The notes under the pieces were generated by a model. The model was not told the origin of the DNA, made no database searches, and was given only the letters and a program-made list of their open reading frames with translations. DNA of 64,000 bases from Bugulina stolonifera (Eukaryota > Bryozoa > Gymnolaemata > Cheilostomatida > Bugulidae), in contig OW285197.1 in NCBI GenBank assembly GCA_935421135.1, forward strand, positions 1,116,001-1,180,000. Direction: 5' to 3'. Positions 11,832-26,800 of this stretch are shown here, piece after piece; positions within the stretch are counted from its first letter, which is position 1, and each line of letters opens with the position of its first letter. Both the position numbers and the translations under genes were made by a program.

Positions 11832-14800
11832 GTCAGTTCACAAAAAAGTGTTTCTTCCATAAAAATGTATTTACATAACAGGCTGCTAACAGCCTACCAA
11901 AATGCTTAGATGACGATTTATTTTACTAAGAATTCATTTCAGCTGATATTTTTTATACACTAATACCTCATCGATGGTGAATAGATCCTGGTCTTTCATA
12001 TCTTCCTGAAGCATCATGTTCCTCTATCATTAATACTATATAATATTATGATGTACACACCAGTGAAGCTATAACACTCATTTCTATGGTCAGGAATTGT
12101 GCCATTCACACTTGCAGTCTCAGAATATTATATTATACAAGTATGTGTACTAGTCTGTCACATAATAGTATTATATGATATAGTGAGAGAAAATGCATTA
12201 CTGTCTAGCTAAAAGAAGTTAGAGGTATACAGTGGTATCATAATGGTTTGTATGCCAACTTATAACAAGCTTAATAGACGGTTTAGTTACTAAATCTTCC
12301 ATATACTGTAAAATGTGAGCCACCTACGAAGATATTCATGCAGATTATTGCTAAGGCTTGCATATTTATAGTATTTAAAATAAAGATGTACTAGGAGAGT
12401 ATTAAGATTCAAATAATAAAACATGTAGTTACAATACTACTCAAGAGCATTACTGTTCTGCACTCTGCAATGTAAACCAGTTAAACCAAGGACAGTATTA
12501 TTTATAAACATTCCATTGTAGTGAAATATTGTACAATTCAGTCAAAATGGTCCCGTGTTTACCTATCAGTCTCCACACTATTAGAGAAATTTGAGATATC
12601 AGCAAAAAGCTTTTTCCTACTACCCTCCAGGAATATCTGAAACTAGCCATGTCAAGGTCGCCAAGGGGAGATTAGAATACCAATTCTAATAATAATGACA
12701 CTATTTTTGCCATTGTTGTATCAAAATAGCCCATGTCTCCAGGAGTATTGTGATGTACAGCTAGTCCATTTGAATGTCGTCCCTGTCCCAGTTTGTAGTG
12801 TTAGTATAAATATCGCTCTACCTAGTTGTTGTAGTCTTTGTCCTTACGTCTGGTCAGGTCACGTATCTAGCTAACAATGCCACCGCGGTCTGGCTCTTTC
12901 TCTTGTATCCCTCCGCCAGGTCATTCCTGTATTCCTACACCACAACTCCCCTTTTTCGTTTCTTTTTCTGATTAATATATACTGGGCTATGGCATTATCA
13001 TTCACATCCCCTAGTAAAACTACTTCCATATGCAGAGGTGTATTTATAGTATACAATTATACTATGATATGATGCCTATGGGAGCAAGTATGTGTAGGTA
13101 TTAATTGGCATGTCAGTTATACTCAAAGGTATGGGTATTTATTATAGCATAGCTATATGGGTTTAACGGGACTTCTAGGGCACCCATTCGTCCACTATCT
13201 TGAACTCTCTTTGTTGTATCTCTGGTTCCTCCCCTAAGGCTTCTTTCATAGCCTTCACACACTCCTCCTCTATCTCCTTTTCTTTCCTCTCTGCAAAGTA
13301 TTTCAAGAGACGTAACCTGTGGTCTCTCTTGGCAAGAATCTGTTTTCTATCCGTTTCGAGGTATGGTTAGTGGTGGTATTGGAGGAAGATGGTGTTGGTA
13401 CCTCCGGGCTTGGCATAGAAGTTCTCGGTGCCGGATTGGAGATAGTCCTCTGTATTTTTTTGAGGGATTTGAATTCTGGTGGTTTTCTCCTTTTCCCATG
13501 GTGGCAAGAGGTATTCCTTCTCCTAAAGGTGTCTGTGTTGTCCTTTGTGTAATTTAGCAGTTTCCTATAGATGCGCCTGCCTTCGCTATCTGTAGGGTGT
13601 ATCCCGTCTCTGAGCCTTGATGCATCTATGCTATAGCCTCCTGATGAGTCTCTATGGAGAATCCTGGACACTGTATCGGGTGTGTCCCCCTGATTAAGGG
13701 ATCGGATTAGGTAGTTGAGATCTGCATAGATCTTACACGTTTCTTGGGAGGCCCCCGCCATTGGGTAAACTAGAAGGATTACCACCGGGGGTGCTAAAAC
13801 AGTTTTCACCCCCTCAAGCCTTCTCTTGTACTTTGTAGGTTTTCAGTTTTTCCGGGTCTATGGCTGTGTCGCCTTTATGATATAAATCTGGTATCCCGGA
13901 CTGGATCATAAGCAGTTTTCCCGCTAAATGCTGGTTTCTAGCGTGCCGTACAATGTCACGGAGGCTAACTCCTGGAAGGCACACCACTTGAATGGAGCCT
14001 TCCTCTGTCCTCCAGTTCCTACAATCGAGTTCCCGATTATAATAGTGTTTTCTGCCATCTGTAATACAAAATATTTGGTTATTATTTACATGTATAGTGA
14101 ACTGGGCCCTATATATGTTATAGTTGAACTATATGTAATACTTGACAATATCCTGGTATTTAGGATTGGGTTTAACGACTCGGCCACTTCTTGTTGTTTT
14201 GGGGACCGGGTCTGGGTAGTTGTCTGAGGGATTCTCACGCTCCTCGCTGACATCTGTTTGTGCTGGGAGTACCTTAAGGTGTTTCCGATTTCTCTTTATG
14301 ACTGTGTCACCCCTCTGCACCATGTATGAGTCCGGCTCTTTTATTTTCTCGAGTATCTCCCCTTCCGTTTGTTTAGATCTGCGTCCTGGTGATAAATCCT
14401 GGCGTACGGTGGCCCGTGTAGTCTTGTCGAAGTTCCTTTTTTGTCTTGCCTCCAACAGGCTATCATGTTCCACTATTTCTGGTCTTTGTATGGTACTCAT
14501 GTTGGGTACCCCGTCCTTATGTTCCTCTATGTTCCTGTGTGGCTCTATATACCAACAGGAATTTGTGAAAGTCCATGGATTTATTCCACAGCTTTTTTAC
14601 CGTCTTTACTGACCGTTCCGCTAGTCCGTTGCTCTCTGGGTATCTTGGGCTACTGGTTGTGTGTTCGAACCCGTATTCCTTGCTAAAGTCCCTGAAACTT
14701 TGACTATTATAGCATGCCCCGTTATCGCTGCGGATCCTTAAGGGTACTCCTAGCCTAGAATACACGTTCTTAAGCTTTGCTATCACACAGTTTGAGGTCA

Positions 14801-17800
14801 TTTGTCGCAAGCTGTATACTTCTATCCATCTAGAATAGTAATCAACTGCTAACAGATATGGCTATTCAAACAAGTCTGTTCCTATTTCTTGCCATGGTAC
14901 TGAGTGGAGTGTAGTGGGTTGTAAAGGTTGATGTCTGATGTCTGAGTTAAAAATGGTGTCTCACATTAAACAATTTTACCCATATCTTTCCTGAGGCCCT
15001 GGGGTATGACGATCCTGTCTCCTTTCAAGATTAACCCCTCAAAGTGAGAGAGGTCTTCCACAACTTTGTAGTAGGGTCTGTATGTCTCCGGGAGTAAGTC
15101 TTTGTGGGGCCACTCGGACTGGCAGAACCCGGCAATATCTTGCAGAGTGGGATCCTTAGCCGTCTCTTCCCTAATGCGCTGTAGTTGAACGTCTTCAATA
15201 GCTCTACTGTGCACTAGGTGGCTGACGTGTGCTTCGGCTTTCTCTTCTCTGGTGTGATCTTGATAACTGGGGTAACTTACTCTGGAAAAGCTATCCGCAA
15301 TATACATCTGACTCCCTGGGCTATGAAAAATGACAAAAGAGTAGCGCATCAGTCTCATCTTGAACCGTTGTATACGCAGAGGTAACCGTGATAACTTATC
15401 ACGGTTACCTCTGCGTATACAACGGTTCAAGGTGAGACTGATCACTAGGGCAAGTTTTTATTGACCTAAAAAAACAAAAAAAATTGACTTTGTAGTTGAT
15501 AAAAATTGACTTTATTGACCTAATAATTTTAAAACCAATGTATAAACAATGCAGGTATGAAACTATATTATTTTATTATGTATAACAGCTTATATAATAC
15601 AAGCAACAATTTAAGATATAAAAATGTAGTTTCTCCAGTCGAGTCACTTCAAATGGCCAGTAGAGGCATTGTAGTAAACAGATAGATATTTCTTTATATT
15701 CCCTGGCTTGAAATTTCTGTCCTTATTCAACAATTTTCCCAACATGGAAAAAACTTCCCTCCACTGATGCTGATGTTGGCTGACAGAGCTGCAGCTTACC
15801 ATATAATGCTGGAGAAATATCACACCTTGAGAGAGTGTTCTCAATGTAGGCTTTGATTTTACATGCATCTTCCCCAAAGTCCATGCCTGAAACATCCTTA
15901 AAAGCCTGCTTGATTGTATAGCTTGTGCTCTCCATTGTCTCAACAATATTAGAAAGTTCACCGTACTGCTGATAGATGCACACTAGGTTGGTTCCAAGAT
16001 CCTGGGCATCAACACTAGCCTTGGCACGTTGTGTAAGAATTCCATTACCTTCAAGTCTGCTTACAATCTCTTTCACTTGTGGAAGGTTGTTAGCATAGCA
16101 AAATGCAGCTCGCAACTAACTTGCCCATCTAGTAACAACCGGTTGAGAGGGGCTGCCAATTGTGGAGAACAAGGCCTTTCTCTGTTTATTCTTTACTGTT
16201 GCAGCTTTAATGCTCGCAACAAGTTCATTGACATCGGGATAGCTTGCCTGCGCCTTCATTGCGTAGTTATGCATCAGATGTGCCACGCAAGTGAGATGAA
16301 ATAGTCGAGGGTATAGTGTTTTTAGAACTTTTCCTGCAGCCTGCATGTACCTTGCAGCATCTGACAATAACAGACAAAAGTTTTCTCTCTTAGTTTCAAG
16401 GATTCGGATAGCGTCATCAATGGCTTGACATATCAGTTGGCTATTGGCTGCTGAAGTAAGAGTCTTGCAATCAAGTAAGTATGTAATTTCAGGTCGATCA
16501 ACTGCTCCAACTGGAATATTAAGATATGCCCAGATATGACTTGTCACTTTCATCACAGACAATGAAGATTTCCTTTGTATTTAGATTTTCCTAGATGCTG
16601 TTTAGCTCCCCTTTGCCTAACTCTTCCACTTTCTTTCCACGTTTCTGATGGCAGACCGTGACCCATGTCTCTGAAAAGATCTCGGAGGCTCGGGTTGTTT
16701 ACTTTGTATAGTGGAATATCTGCTGCTAAAATGCTTTGGTCACCTTCGTACAGAAGTCATTTGGTTGTTTCTGATGCAGGAAAGTTTGAGGGACCGACTT
16801 GGAGCTTTCACCTTTCTGCAATAGACCTCTTTGATGCTTGGCGGTTTGGCGGTGATTGTCTACGAAATACCTCTTTTCACATCGAACTTTGCAGTCACAG
16901 AGCTTGCAATATAATTCATTTGCGGGACTTTTAGTGAACTCTTCTGGAAACTCTCTGGTGGTAGTATCTATCTTTGAAGTGACAGAAGCTGTAACCTTTG
17001 GCATATTCTCAACTAGAAGCTTTGGTAATTCAACTTGATATGACATTTGAAACATTGATGCGGAAAAGGTTGTGGTACAAGGGGATTTCCCTAAGAAAAA
17101 TGGAGTTCCCCTTACACCTCTCAGATGCCATCTACATTATTTTGTATTTGCAACATTGTGCGGACAGCAGGTAATTCTGAAATCTCCAGATGGCCAAGAG
17201 GGCCACGAATGAGCAATTTAACAGTAAATGAAAAATTTCAGTCAAAATTTGGTTATTGACCTAAAAAGAGAAAAATTGACCTAAAACTAAAAAATTGATA
17301 AAAGATTGACCTTGTAACTTCATTTCTACTGCACGTATGAGATTAAAATTTTGAAGTTTTGTGTTTCAGAGCATTTCAAACTACTATTAAAAAATTGACT
17401 TTATTGACAAAAACTTACCCTACTGATCAGTCTTTACTGTCGAAGAGAGGGATTAGGGGTTTGTGATCTGTCTCTACCTCGAAATGTTTACCAACTAGAT
17501 AAAAATCGAGCTTTTGGCATGCCCAGGTAATTGCTAGCGCTTCTCTTTCTATCTGGGCGTAACGTTTTTCGGTTTCAGTCAACACTCGTGATGCGTATGA
17601 AACTGGGTGTCATCCACTTCTCTCTTTCTGTAGCAATGCTGCCGCTAACGAATGGCAGCTTGCATCTGCCGTTACTCTGTGGGGCTTTGTAATGTCAAAT
17701 TTTTTAAAAGTTGGGAATGAGGCTAAGGTATGTTTGATTTCCTCGAATGCCTCTATCTGTGGTGGACCTCATAGCCACTCTGACTTCTTCTTCAACTACA

Positions 17801-20800
17801 GTCGCAGAGGCGCCTCTGCTTCAGCGAGGCTCGGACCAAACTTTCGTAGGTAACCTCCCATCCCAAGGAATCTCTTGAGTTCCTTCGCATTAGAGGGTGG
17901 TTTCATTTCTGGCCTTAACTTTAGACCTGTCTGCACCTATACCATTCTCTGAGATGGTATGTCCTAAAAATTCTGTTTAAGTTTTGAACTGACATTCGTC
18001 TCTGATGAGGGTTACTCCTTTGTCTTGTAGACGGCTGAAGACAGCCTCTAATCTTGACTCATGTTCCTCTTCTGAGTCTCTGAAGACCAATATATCGTCC
18101 ATGTGGCATAGGGTGCCATCTAGTCCTTCAAGTATTTTAGACGTCTGTCTTTGAAAATTTTCTGGGGCAGAACTAATGCCAAAGGACATTCTATGAAAGC
18201 AAAACCGGCCGAATGGTCTAATGAATGTTGTGAGTTCTGTCGAGGACTCGTTCAACTTGATCTACCAGAACCCACTGTTGGCATCCATTTTGGAGAGCAA
18301 CTTTGCTCCTTTTAATGATGCCAATGTGCCATCGACAATTGGTAATGGGAAAGTCTCCCCTTTCACTCCTTTGTTTAATTGAGATAAGTCAACGCAAATT
18401 CGAACTTTGCCATTTTTCTTTGGAGTGATTCAAGCATAATGGCGATGAGTGAACAACCCCCAAATAGATACCACCAGCAAACTGGTACAAAACCAATGAC
18501 CTATCATTGATTTTAGAATGTGTCGACAACTCCAAAATAGGTCCACTTTTACCGTAAACCTGTTGTAGCTTTCTGTGCCTCACCATGAAAATGTTTCGAC
18601 ATCGACAACACCAAAATAATATGTACACATTGGCATAAATAAACCTGGGACTTCCTGATGCAGGGCACGTCTCCTACCAATAAAAAAATTCATGCGCATG
18701 GTAGGGTAATTTACAGTATTTCAAGTGGATTATACATGACTCAGTCTACAAGTCTACATTATACTCGTATGCAGACTCTAATAACTGCAGGATTACTGTC
18801 TTGTCTACTGTTTATCTAAAATGGATAATGCATAATTATGTCTTTGTGATTAACTTGCCTAACTTGTCTATTGTTGTTTACTAAGCTTTACGTAACCACT
18901 AAGGCAGTAGATATTGTACTAAGGATTTTCTAAGTCTTTAGCCTTATTGTAAAATGTGGCTGAAGTGTCAGAATATATCTAGTTTTCGAACATAGTGTCT
19001 TTTACATGATTATAAGCTTCTTTAGTCATGGCCGACCCTTTCTGCTGTAATACATGGCGGATACTGCATTCTCTCACCCACCCGAATACTTATTTAGTAT
19101 ATAAGTGAGTTCTCTTTGCTATGCTAATCAGTTGTTGAACTGGCTCTAATAAAATCCCATTTTTCAACAGAGTCTATTCATTGAGAGAAGTAGTTTCTGC
19201 TTTGGTCCCTTTGGACCGTTAACCCGAACTCATCCTCAGACATACATACTCTTTCATGTACTCTTTCGTGAGTACCAGCATCAGGCCTATGCCCGGGATA
19301 CAATACTAAGCCACGAAAACAAAGTTTTGCTAGAAAGAATTTTTATTAAATATGATGCACAGCTATAAATGGTAACTTTCACATATAATTGCAAACCACC
19401 ACAGATCGACATACAGGTACTCATTTCCATCGTCATAACAGTGTAGTCTGCTTGTTCCATAATGACACTCCCTACAGTAAAAGAATAGCTTATTGGCTAA
19501 TTGTGTAAGCAAAACAGCAGTAAGGGAGAAGATGATTGGCTAATAGGACACGATGATTAGTACAATGCAAGTAAGAGACATGTAAATGCATATTCTAATC
19601 TAGGTAAATGTAGGTAACAGGAACAAAGTAGCAGATTGGTTAACAATATTAATTAACAACAAAAAAACACTGCCCTAAAAAGAGTTTGGTCTAGTTTATA
19701 AAATCATCTGGAGACATTTTCTCGCATACTCAATCTAACTGTTCTACAATCAGCCATAACAGGATGTTTCAATGTAGTCAGGTAATTAGTCTAAATGATG
19801 CCATATTCAATATCTATACTCACCAAAGAACTGAGTTGAACCCTCTAAGGGCAAAGTGATCCTTAGTACTTGTTGGTCTTTCTCAACATCCTGGAGCTTG
19901 TCTGTTGACACTTCCCTTCCTTGCGTTCTAGCAACACATATACATTGCACAGGTATATCTGTTATAGGAAGAGGTGTCCGGGCCATAAACACTCCTACCA
20001 TCAGAGATGCTTTATATTATTACATATATTTCAATAAAGGATGAGCAGGACGCTAATGACATTACTTTAATATTAAATGTAGTATGGGATGCATTGCACA
20101 TGTATGCACATTACAGCCATGTAGAGCACTAACAGTGAACTTGACAGTTAATAGAGAGTTGTTTCCATGATTGAAATATCACTATGAGTAGACAACTACT
20201 GTAAAGATGGACTGTACTGAAATTTTGACATTATGAGTTGAATGGATTTGTGGAATAAATGCTAGTTAATATTCCTAGACAATAAAAGCAAAATTTGTTG
20301 CGAAAAATTATCAAATGACTTTTCAATTTGCAATTTGATTGGTCTATATAGGCTACTTGTTTATCTCATGAATAGCATGCTTACTTATTAGACTGGTGTG
20401 TTGAACCTGTAGAACGTAGTACTACATGTATAATTGCTAGTGTCTGTTTTCTTGAATGTACACTGGATTTCTTATAAAACAGTTGTGAGAACTCAATATT
20501 GCTTCTATATAGCTTGTTAGAGTTGAGATAATCAAAGCAGAAGTTTTGAAAATAGACATAAAGCTAGGTGGAGATAACTCCTGATGCTGACATCACTATG
20601 GTTATTCTAGAAATTTTGGGGCTACCTTTTTGCAGTTTAGCATCTATTAGCTACAACTAAAACAGTTTAGATATGTTTGTAGAGATATCAAGTAATACCA
20701 ACATAGTTAGTCTGGCGACAATAATTCTGTAACATTCAGTACAGTCCATTTTTAATGGTGGAATATGGATTTCCAAACCTTTGGAACTCGTTGACAATTG

Positions 20801-23800
20801 ACTGTGGATATAGTCCCGCAATGGCTACTATTTACTAGAATGATTATATAATATGTTATTAATATATGTATATACTTTACAGCAATTGACTGTGGATATA
20901 GTCCCGCAATGGCTACTATTTTCTAGAATGATTATATTATAATATGCTAATGTTAGTGTATGTAACACCCATAGATGTTTCAGGTTGTTTTCTGTGAGTG
21001 TCTCCAGGTCCAAACTCCAGACACCATGTAGTGTTAGTATAAATATTACTATACCTAGTTTTTGTAGTCTGGCTCTTTCACTTGTATCCCTCCGCCAGGT
21101 CGTTCCTGTGTTCCTACACCACAAGTTATGGTCTGCATTTTCCCGCATTTACATACCACATTTACATAAGAATAAATGGAGTAATATAGTTTTTTCTGAA
21201 TAATATTTCATGCATGAAGTTTTACATGCAAACCTGCAAGTTATTCCTTGTTACCTTAGACCTATTTGGAAACTGTACTGGGTCATATGAGACTGTTCAT
21301 ATTTGAAGGGGTTTCCCCTTGTTTACAGTAATATTATTACTTGAATAGAATATAATATGGAGTAATGCACGTGTTTATGCACTGCTGAATCTCAGTCAAA
21401 GTGCTCAATGTTTACAACAGAGCTAATTAATATTTGGTAGAATCTCACTGTTTTATCTCTTTTAGTACTATTAGTTTCATGCTATATACTGGAATGAAAT
21501 ATATAGCAATCATCAGATAAAAGAGACATAATACTACTAATGGACAAGGACATGGTTAAGGTGTTTTATATGCAGCGATTGTTTGGCTTACTGCTATATA
21601 CATGTAGCTAAAGAGATTAGGACTAATCTTGGTGTATTAAGTGATTCCATGGTTGAGTATGTGTTTTCTAGAGTGTCTGCATGTGGATATGAGCTTGTTT
21701 TGTTTATTTAGTGTGGCCATGCGTGGTTTGCGTAAAATAAAATATTTCTCAGTCACGCATAGGTGGCAATTTTTATATAGGACTGACAGAAAACACTTTC
21801 AAGAAGCGCATGTACAACCACAAATCTTCATTTAATAATGAAAACCAAAGGGCTAGCACAGAACTAAGTAAATACATCTGGGAACTGAAGGAACAGCAAT
21901 TAAACTTTAACAGCATTACTCCATATACACCCGCTCCATTACTGTTGAGCTCTTTCTGCTTCAATTCACAACATGGACCTCATTAAGCTCGACTACTCCA
22001 CCAAGAACATTGGGATCCCAACAGAGAAAGACTATCTAAGTAAATTCATAAAACAAACTGAGCTGTTCTGCAGACGCTTAAGATGGAGAGCGTACTTCTA
22101 CTTAAACCCGGAAGCTAAGAGCATACAAACAGAGACATATGGGTTCAACTCCCGTAAATCACCACCACAAATACCAGAATTAATACCGTTAGAGAAGTCG
22201 CTTGCAGATATGATCAAGAACATAAAATTCCTTAAATATAGATGTAGATTCCAACAAAAACTAGGCACCGAACTAAGTAAAATTAAAAACAACGATAAAA
22301 TAATCGTTCAAGCAAATAAAACCACTAACTACTATGCCATGGAAAATGAAAACTATAAGACGCTTTTAGAAAATAACATCACCCAACAGTATAAGAAGGT
22401 AAATAAATCCATCTGCACCAAAATAAACCAAGAAGCTAAAATAATAGCCACAGCCCTAAAACTAGGTGATAGAATCAACAAGCTCGCAGAAAAGGAAGCC
22501 TACATCACCATCAAGGACCACAAAGAAAATTTCCTCAACAATCCCCAATGCCGCCTAATCAATCCTTCCAAGTCAGAATTAAGCAAAGTAATTAAAGTCA
22601 TCCTAGAAAGAAAAAACACCAAAGTAAAAGAGAAACTAGACATCAACCAGTGGAAGAACACCAGATCTGTACTAGACTGGTTCACCAACTTGGGAAGTAA
22701 AGATAAATGCTCATTCATAGCATTTGACATCTGTAACTTTTATCTATCTATCACAGTCGAACTATTGAATTCTGCATTAGACTTCGCTACAGCACACACC
22801 AATATCAGTGCTGAGGAGAGAAACATATTGCATACAAAGAAAATCAATGCTATTCACCACCAAAGACCACTGGGTAAAGAAAACACCATCAGCATCCAAA
22901 AACCTATTTGATGTCACTATGGGTAGCCTTGACGAAGCTGAAACATGCGAGATCGTGGGCTCCTATATATTACACCAAATCAAAACCAAATATGGCCAAT
23001 CATTTGGCCTCTATAGAGATGATGGGCTAGGAGCACTAAACGCTACCCCCCCAAGCTGTTGAAAGAGTAAAAAAAGACCTTTGCTCAATATTCAACAGGA
23101 ACGGTTTAAAGCTAACCATTGAGGCTAACATGAAGATCGTGAACTTCCTCGATGTAACATTGAATTTAAACAAGGGAACGTATGCACCTTACACTATGCC
23201 AAATAACCACCCTATATAATATGTGCACAAGCAATCAAACCACCTACCCAGTATAATAGAAAACATCCCAACATCCATAAACAAATGGCTGCCAGAACTA
23301 TCATCAGATGAAGCTACATTCTACAAGGCTGCACCAGTATACCAAGAAGCATTGAGAAAAAGTGGGTATGACTACCAGCTAAAGTTCACACCACAAGCAC
23401 CTAGTACAAAACCTACCACAAGAAAGCGGGACAGAAATATCACCTGGTTCAACCCTCCATACAGCAAAAAGTTAAGACAAACATTGGAAAAGCTTTCTTT
23501 AACAATTAGTGAACTTTTCCCTAAATCAAGTACACTCAACAAAATCATCAACAAAAATACAGTGAAACTAAGTTTCTGCTGTATGGGAAATGTAAGAAAG
23601 ATCATCGTATCTAACAACAGAAAGAAGCTAAACCCAATACCAAACAACACCCCAGCTATTTATGGATGCAACTGCAGAGTTGAGGATAATTGCCCATTAG
23701 AAGGTAATTGTTTAGCATCTAGCATAATTTACCAAGCTACAGTATCAGCACCCAATGCCAACATACCAGACCAAGCTTATATAGGACTGACAGAAAACAC

Positions 23801-26800
23801 TTTCAAGAAGCGCATGTACAACCACAAATCCTCATTTAATAATGAAAACCAAAGGGCTAGCACAGAGCTTAGTAAATACATGTACATCTGGGAACTGAAG
23901 GAACAGCAATTAAACTTCAACATCAGGTGGAAAATAATAACGCATGCACAGGCCTGTAACAACTCTTCCAAAAATTGCCACCTATGCGTGACTGAGAAAT
24001 ATTTTATTTTACGCAAACCACGCATGGCCACACTAAATAAACGAAACAAGCTCATATCCACATGCAGACACTCTAGAAAACACATACTCAACCATGGAAT
24101 CACTTAATACACCAAGATTAGTCCTAATCTCTTTAGCTACATGTATATAGCAGTAAGCCAAACAATCGCTACATATAAAACACCTTAACCATGTCCTTGT
24201 CCATTAGTAGTATTATGTCTCTTTTATCTGATAATTTCTATATATTTCATTCCAGTATATAGCATGAAACTAATAGTACTAAAAGAGATAAAACAGTGAG
24301 ATTCTACCAAATACTTGAATAGAATATACTGTTATTGCTATATTGCTATTTATAAGCTTGCAGATTGCTATTTATAAGCTTGCAGGTTGCTATTTGCAAG
24401 CTTGCTGATTGCTATTTAGAACCTTTCACAGTGCAATATCCGAATATGCCTATTGTCACATACACCTATTCGTACACTGAAAATAAGAATGATGACATTA
24501 TTTTGTTAACAGGCTGATCAGTGTTCAGGTCTACAAGGATTCCTTGTGTTTCACTCATTTGGAGGTGGGACTGGTTCAGGTTTCTGTTCCTTGTTGATGG
24601 AGAGGCTGACCTATGACTATGGGAAGAGCTCTAAGCTTCAGGTGGGCCTGTGTTAGTGTAGTCTATTATAGTGATGTAACAGCTGTTAGTGTAGTCTATT
24701 ATAGTGATGTAACAGCTGTTAGTGTAGTATATATAGTCATGTGATAGCTGTCAGTATAGTATATATAGTCATGTGACAGCTGTCAGTATAGTATATATAG
24801 TCCTGTGACAGCTGTCAGTATAGTATATATAGTCATGTGATAGCTATTGGTATAGCATATATAGTCATGTGACAGCTGTCAGTATAGCATATATAGTCAT
24901 GTGACAGCTGTTAGTATAGTATATATATAGTCATGTCACAGCTGTTAGTATAGTATATATATAGTCATGTCACAGCTGTTAGTATAGTATATATATAGTC
25001 ATGTCACAGCTGTTAGTATAGTATATATACATAGAAATTGCTGTATGTTCACAGTTTTCGATATATCCAGCTCCTCACATATCCAGTACAATAGTGGAAC
25101 CATACAATGCAGTGCTCATGACTCATGCGACCCTGGAGCACAGTGACTGCGCATTTCTCATGGATAATGAGGTGAGTACTGAGCTACTATATTGTTGCAT
25201 ACAGCGCATTTGCGAATGTTTGAAAATATCAGTTAGAAACAGGATGTTTCGAAAAGGTTCGCTTGGAAAGCATTGAAAGATGGGGCAACTGGTAGCAAAC
25301 CGGCTCCTGGAACCACGTTTGGCACTGGTTGACACCGAATGAGAGCTGGGCCAAGGGGTTTGGTGTTAACTGGTGTTCGAGTGCGCTTTGAACACAAAAA
25401 GAATGTGAGGGAGGAGGCAACACCATGCATCACTAGTAAATGCACACCACGAGTATGCACACTAAATACTTACTGCATGTATGTACAGTAAATACTTACT
25501 GCATGTATGTACAGTAAATACTTACTGCATGTATGTACAGTAAATACTTACTGCATGTATGTACAGTAAATACTTACTGCATGTATGTACAGTAAATACT
25601 TACTGCATGTATGTACAGTAAATACTTACTGCATGTATGTACAGTAAATACTTACTGCATGTATGTACAGTAAATACTTACTGCATGTATGTACAGTAAA
25701 TACTTACTGCATGTATGTACAGTAAATACTTACTGCATGTATGTACAGTAAATACTTACTGCATGTATGTACAGTAAATACTTACTGCATGTATGTACAG
25801 TAAATACTTACTGCATGTATGTACAGTAAATACTTACTGCATGTATGTACAGTAAATACTTACTGCATGTATGTACAGTAAATACTTACTGCATGTATGT
25901 ACAGTAAATACTTACTGCATGTATGTACAGTAAATACTTACTGCATGTATGTACAGTAAATACTTACTGCATGTATGTACAGTAAATACTTACTGCATGT
26001 ATGTACAGTAAATACTTACTGCATGTATGTACAGTAAATACTTACTGCATGTATGTACAGTAAATACTTACTGCATGTATGTACAGTAAATACTTACTGC
26101 ATGCAGTATTGTATGTTTATGTTTCGAGTGCTAAAAGTAAACAGGCACCGACTACACATGAAGCAATATATACATATACTACGTGAATTTATGCATTGCT
26201 TACTATCGCAGGCAGTGTATGATATATGCAGAAGAAACCTGGATGTTGAGCGTCCAACTTACACAAATATCAATCGACTCGTATCACAGGTAGGCCTTTA
26301 CTGTACAGTGTATACTCGCGTATCACAGGTAGGTTATCCCTTTACTGTACAGTGTATACGACGTGGCAAGAATATCTTCACAGTCTGAGCCAATCATATG
26401 TCAGAAGTATGTCTAACAAATTCACATATCATACTATAGTAAATCATAAATGGCTGGTCAGTATTGTTGGTTGTTTTACTGTAGATTGTCTCCTCCGTCA
26501 CGGCCAGTCTGAGGTTTGAAGGTTCTATTAATGTAGATCTGACGGAGTTCCAGACAAACCTTGTACCGTACCCTCGTATTCACTTCCCGTTGGTCTCTCA
26601 CGCTCCCATCATATCGGCAGAGAAGGCGTTCCACGAGCAGGTAAATGTGTATACACCTATACTACACATACCTGAGTACACATGTATACAGCTATCCTAC
26701 ACATATATGTACCTGCGTACATGTGTACAGGCCTACATCTATCCTACGCATGACTGTGTACATGTCTATACACCTATCCTACATATACCTGTGTACATGT

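Larger units (their letters stand above)
12790..21127 (-). mobile_element. Gypsy-type LTR retrotransposon (element 1) inside the tubulin intron
   Basis: Short LTRs with TG...CA ends lie at 12794-12944 (3' LTR) and 21027-21123 (5' LTR), flanked by a 4-bp duplication AGTT (12790-12793 and 21124-21127). A purine-rich tract abuts the 3' LTR and a TGG-starting primer-site-like sequence abuts the 5' LTR. Between them on the minus strand are reverse transcriptase, RNase H, integrase and an extra SGNH-like ORF, in that order. Gag and protease were not found; that part (18426-21026) is replaced or filled by other repeats. All ORFs are broken. A hAT element splits the RNase H region. Confidence 0.8.
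21355..24311 (+). mobile_element. Penelope-like retroelement
   Basis: It encodes a Penelope-type reverse transcriptase and a GIY-YIG endonuclease in one direction. It is flanked by a 17-bp duplication TACTTGAATAGAATATA (21338-21354 and 24312-24328). The left end (about 21431-21775) is an inverted copy of the right end (about 23970-24311). It is followed at 21770-21912 by a direct partial copy of the GIY-YIG coding part (like 23775-23925). Such mixed inverted and direct terminal copies are known for Penelope-like elements. It lies in the first visible tubulin intron, in the same orientation as the gene. Confidence 0.9.

Noticed and set aside
20828..21148. 106-residue ORF on the minus strand
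   Set aside because: It overlaps the 5' LTR and primer-site region of Gypsy element 1 and resembles no gag.
25454..26105. CRISPR-like regular array
   Set aside because: The 26-bp units are contiguous without spacers, so this is a minisatellite.
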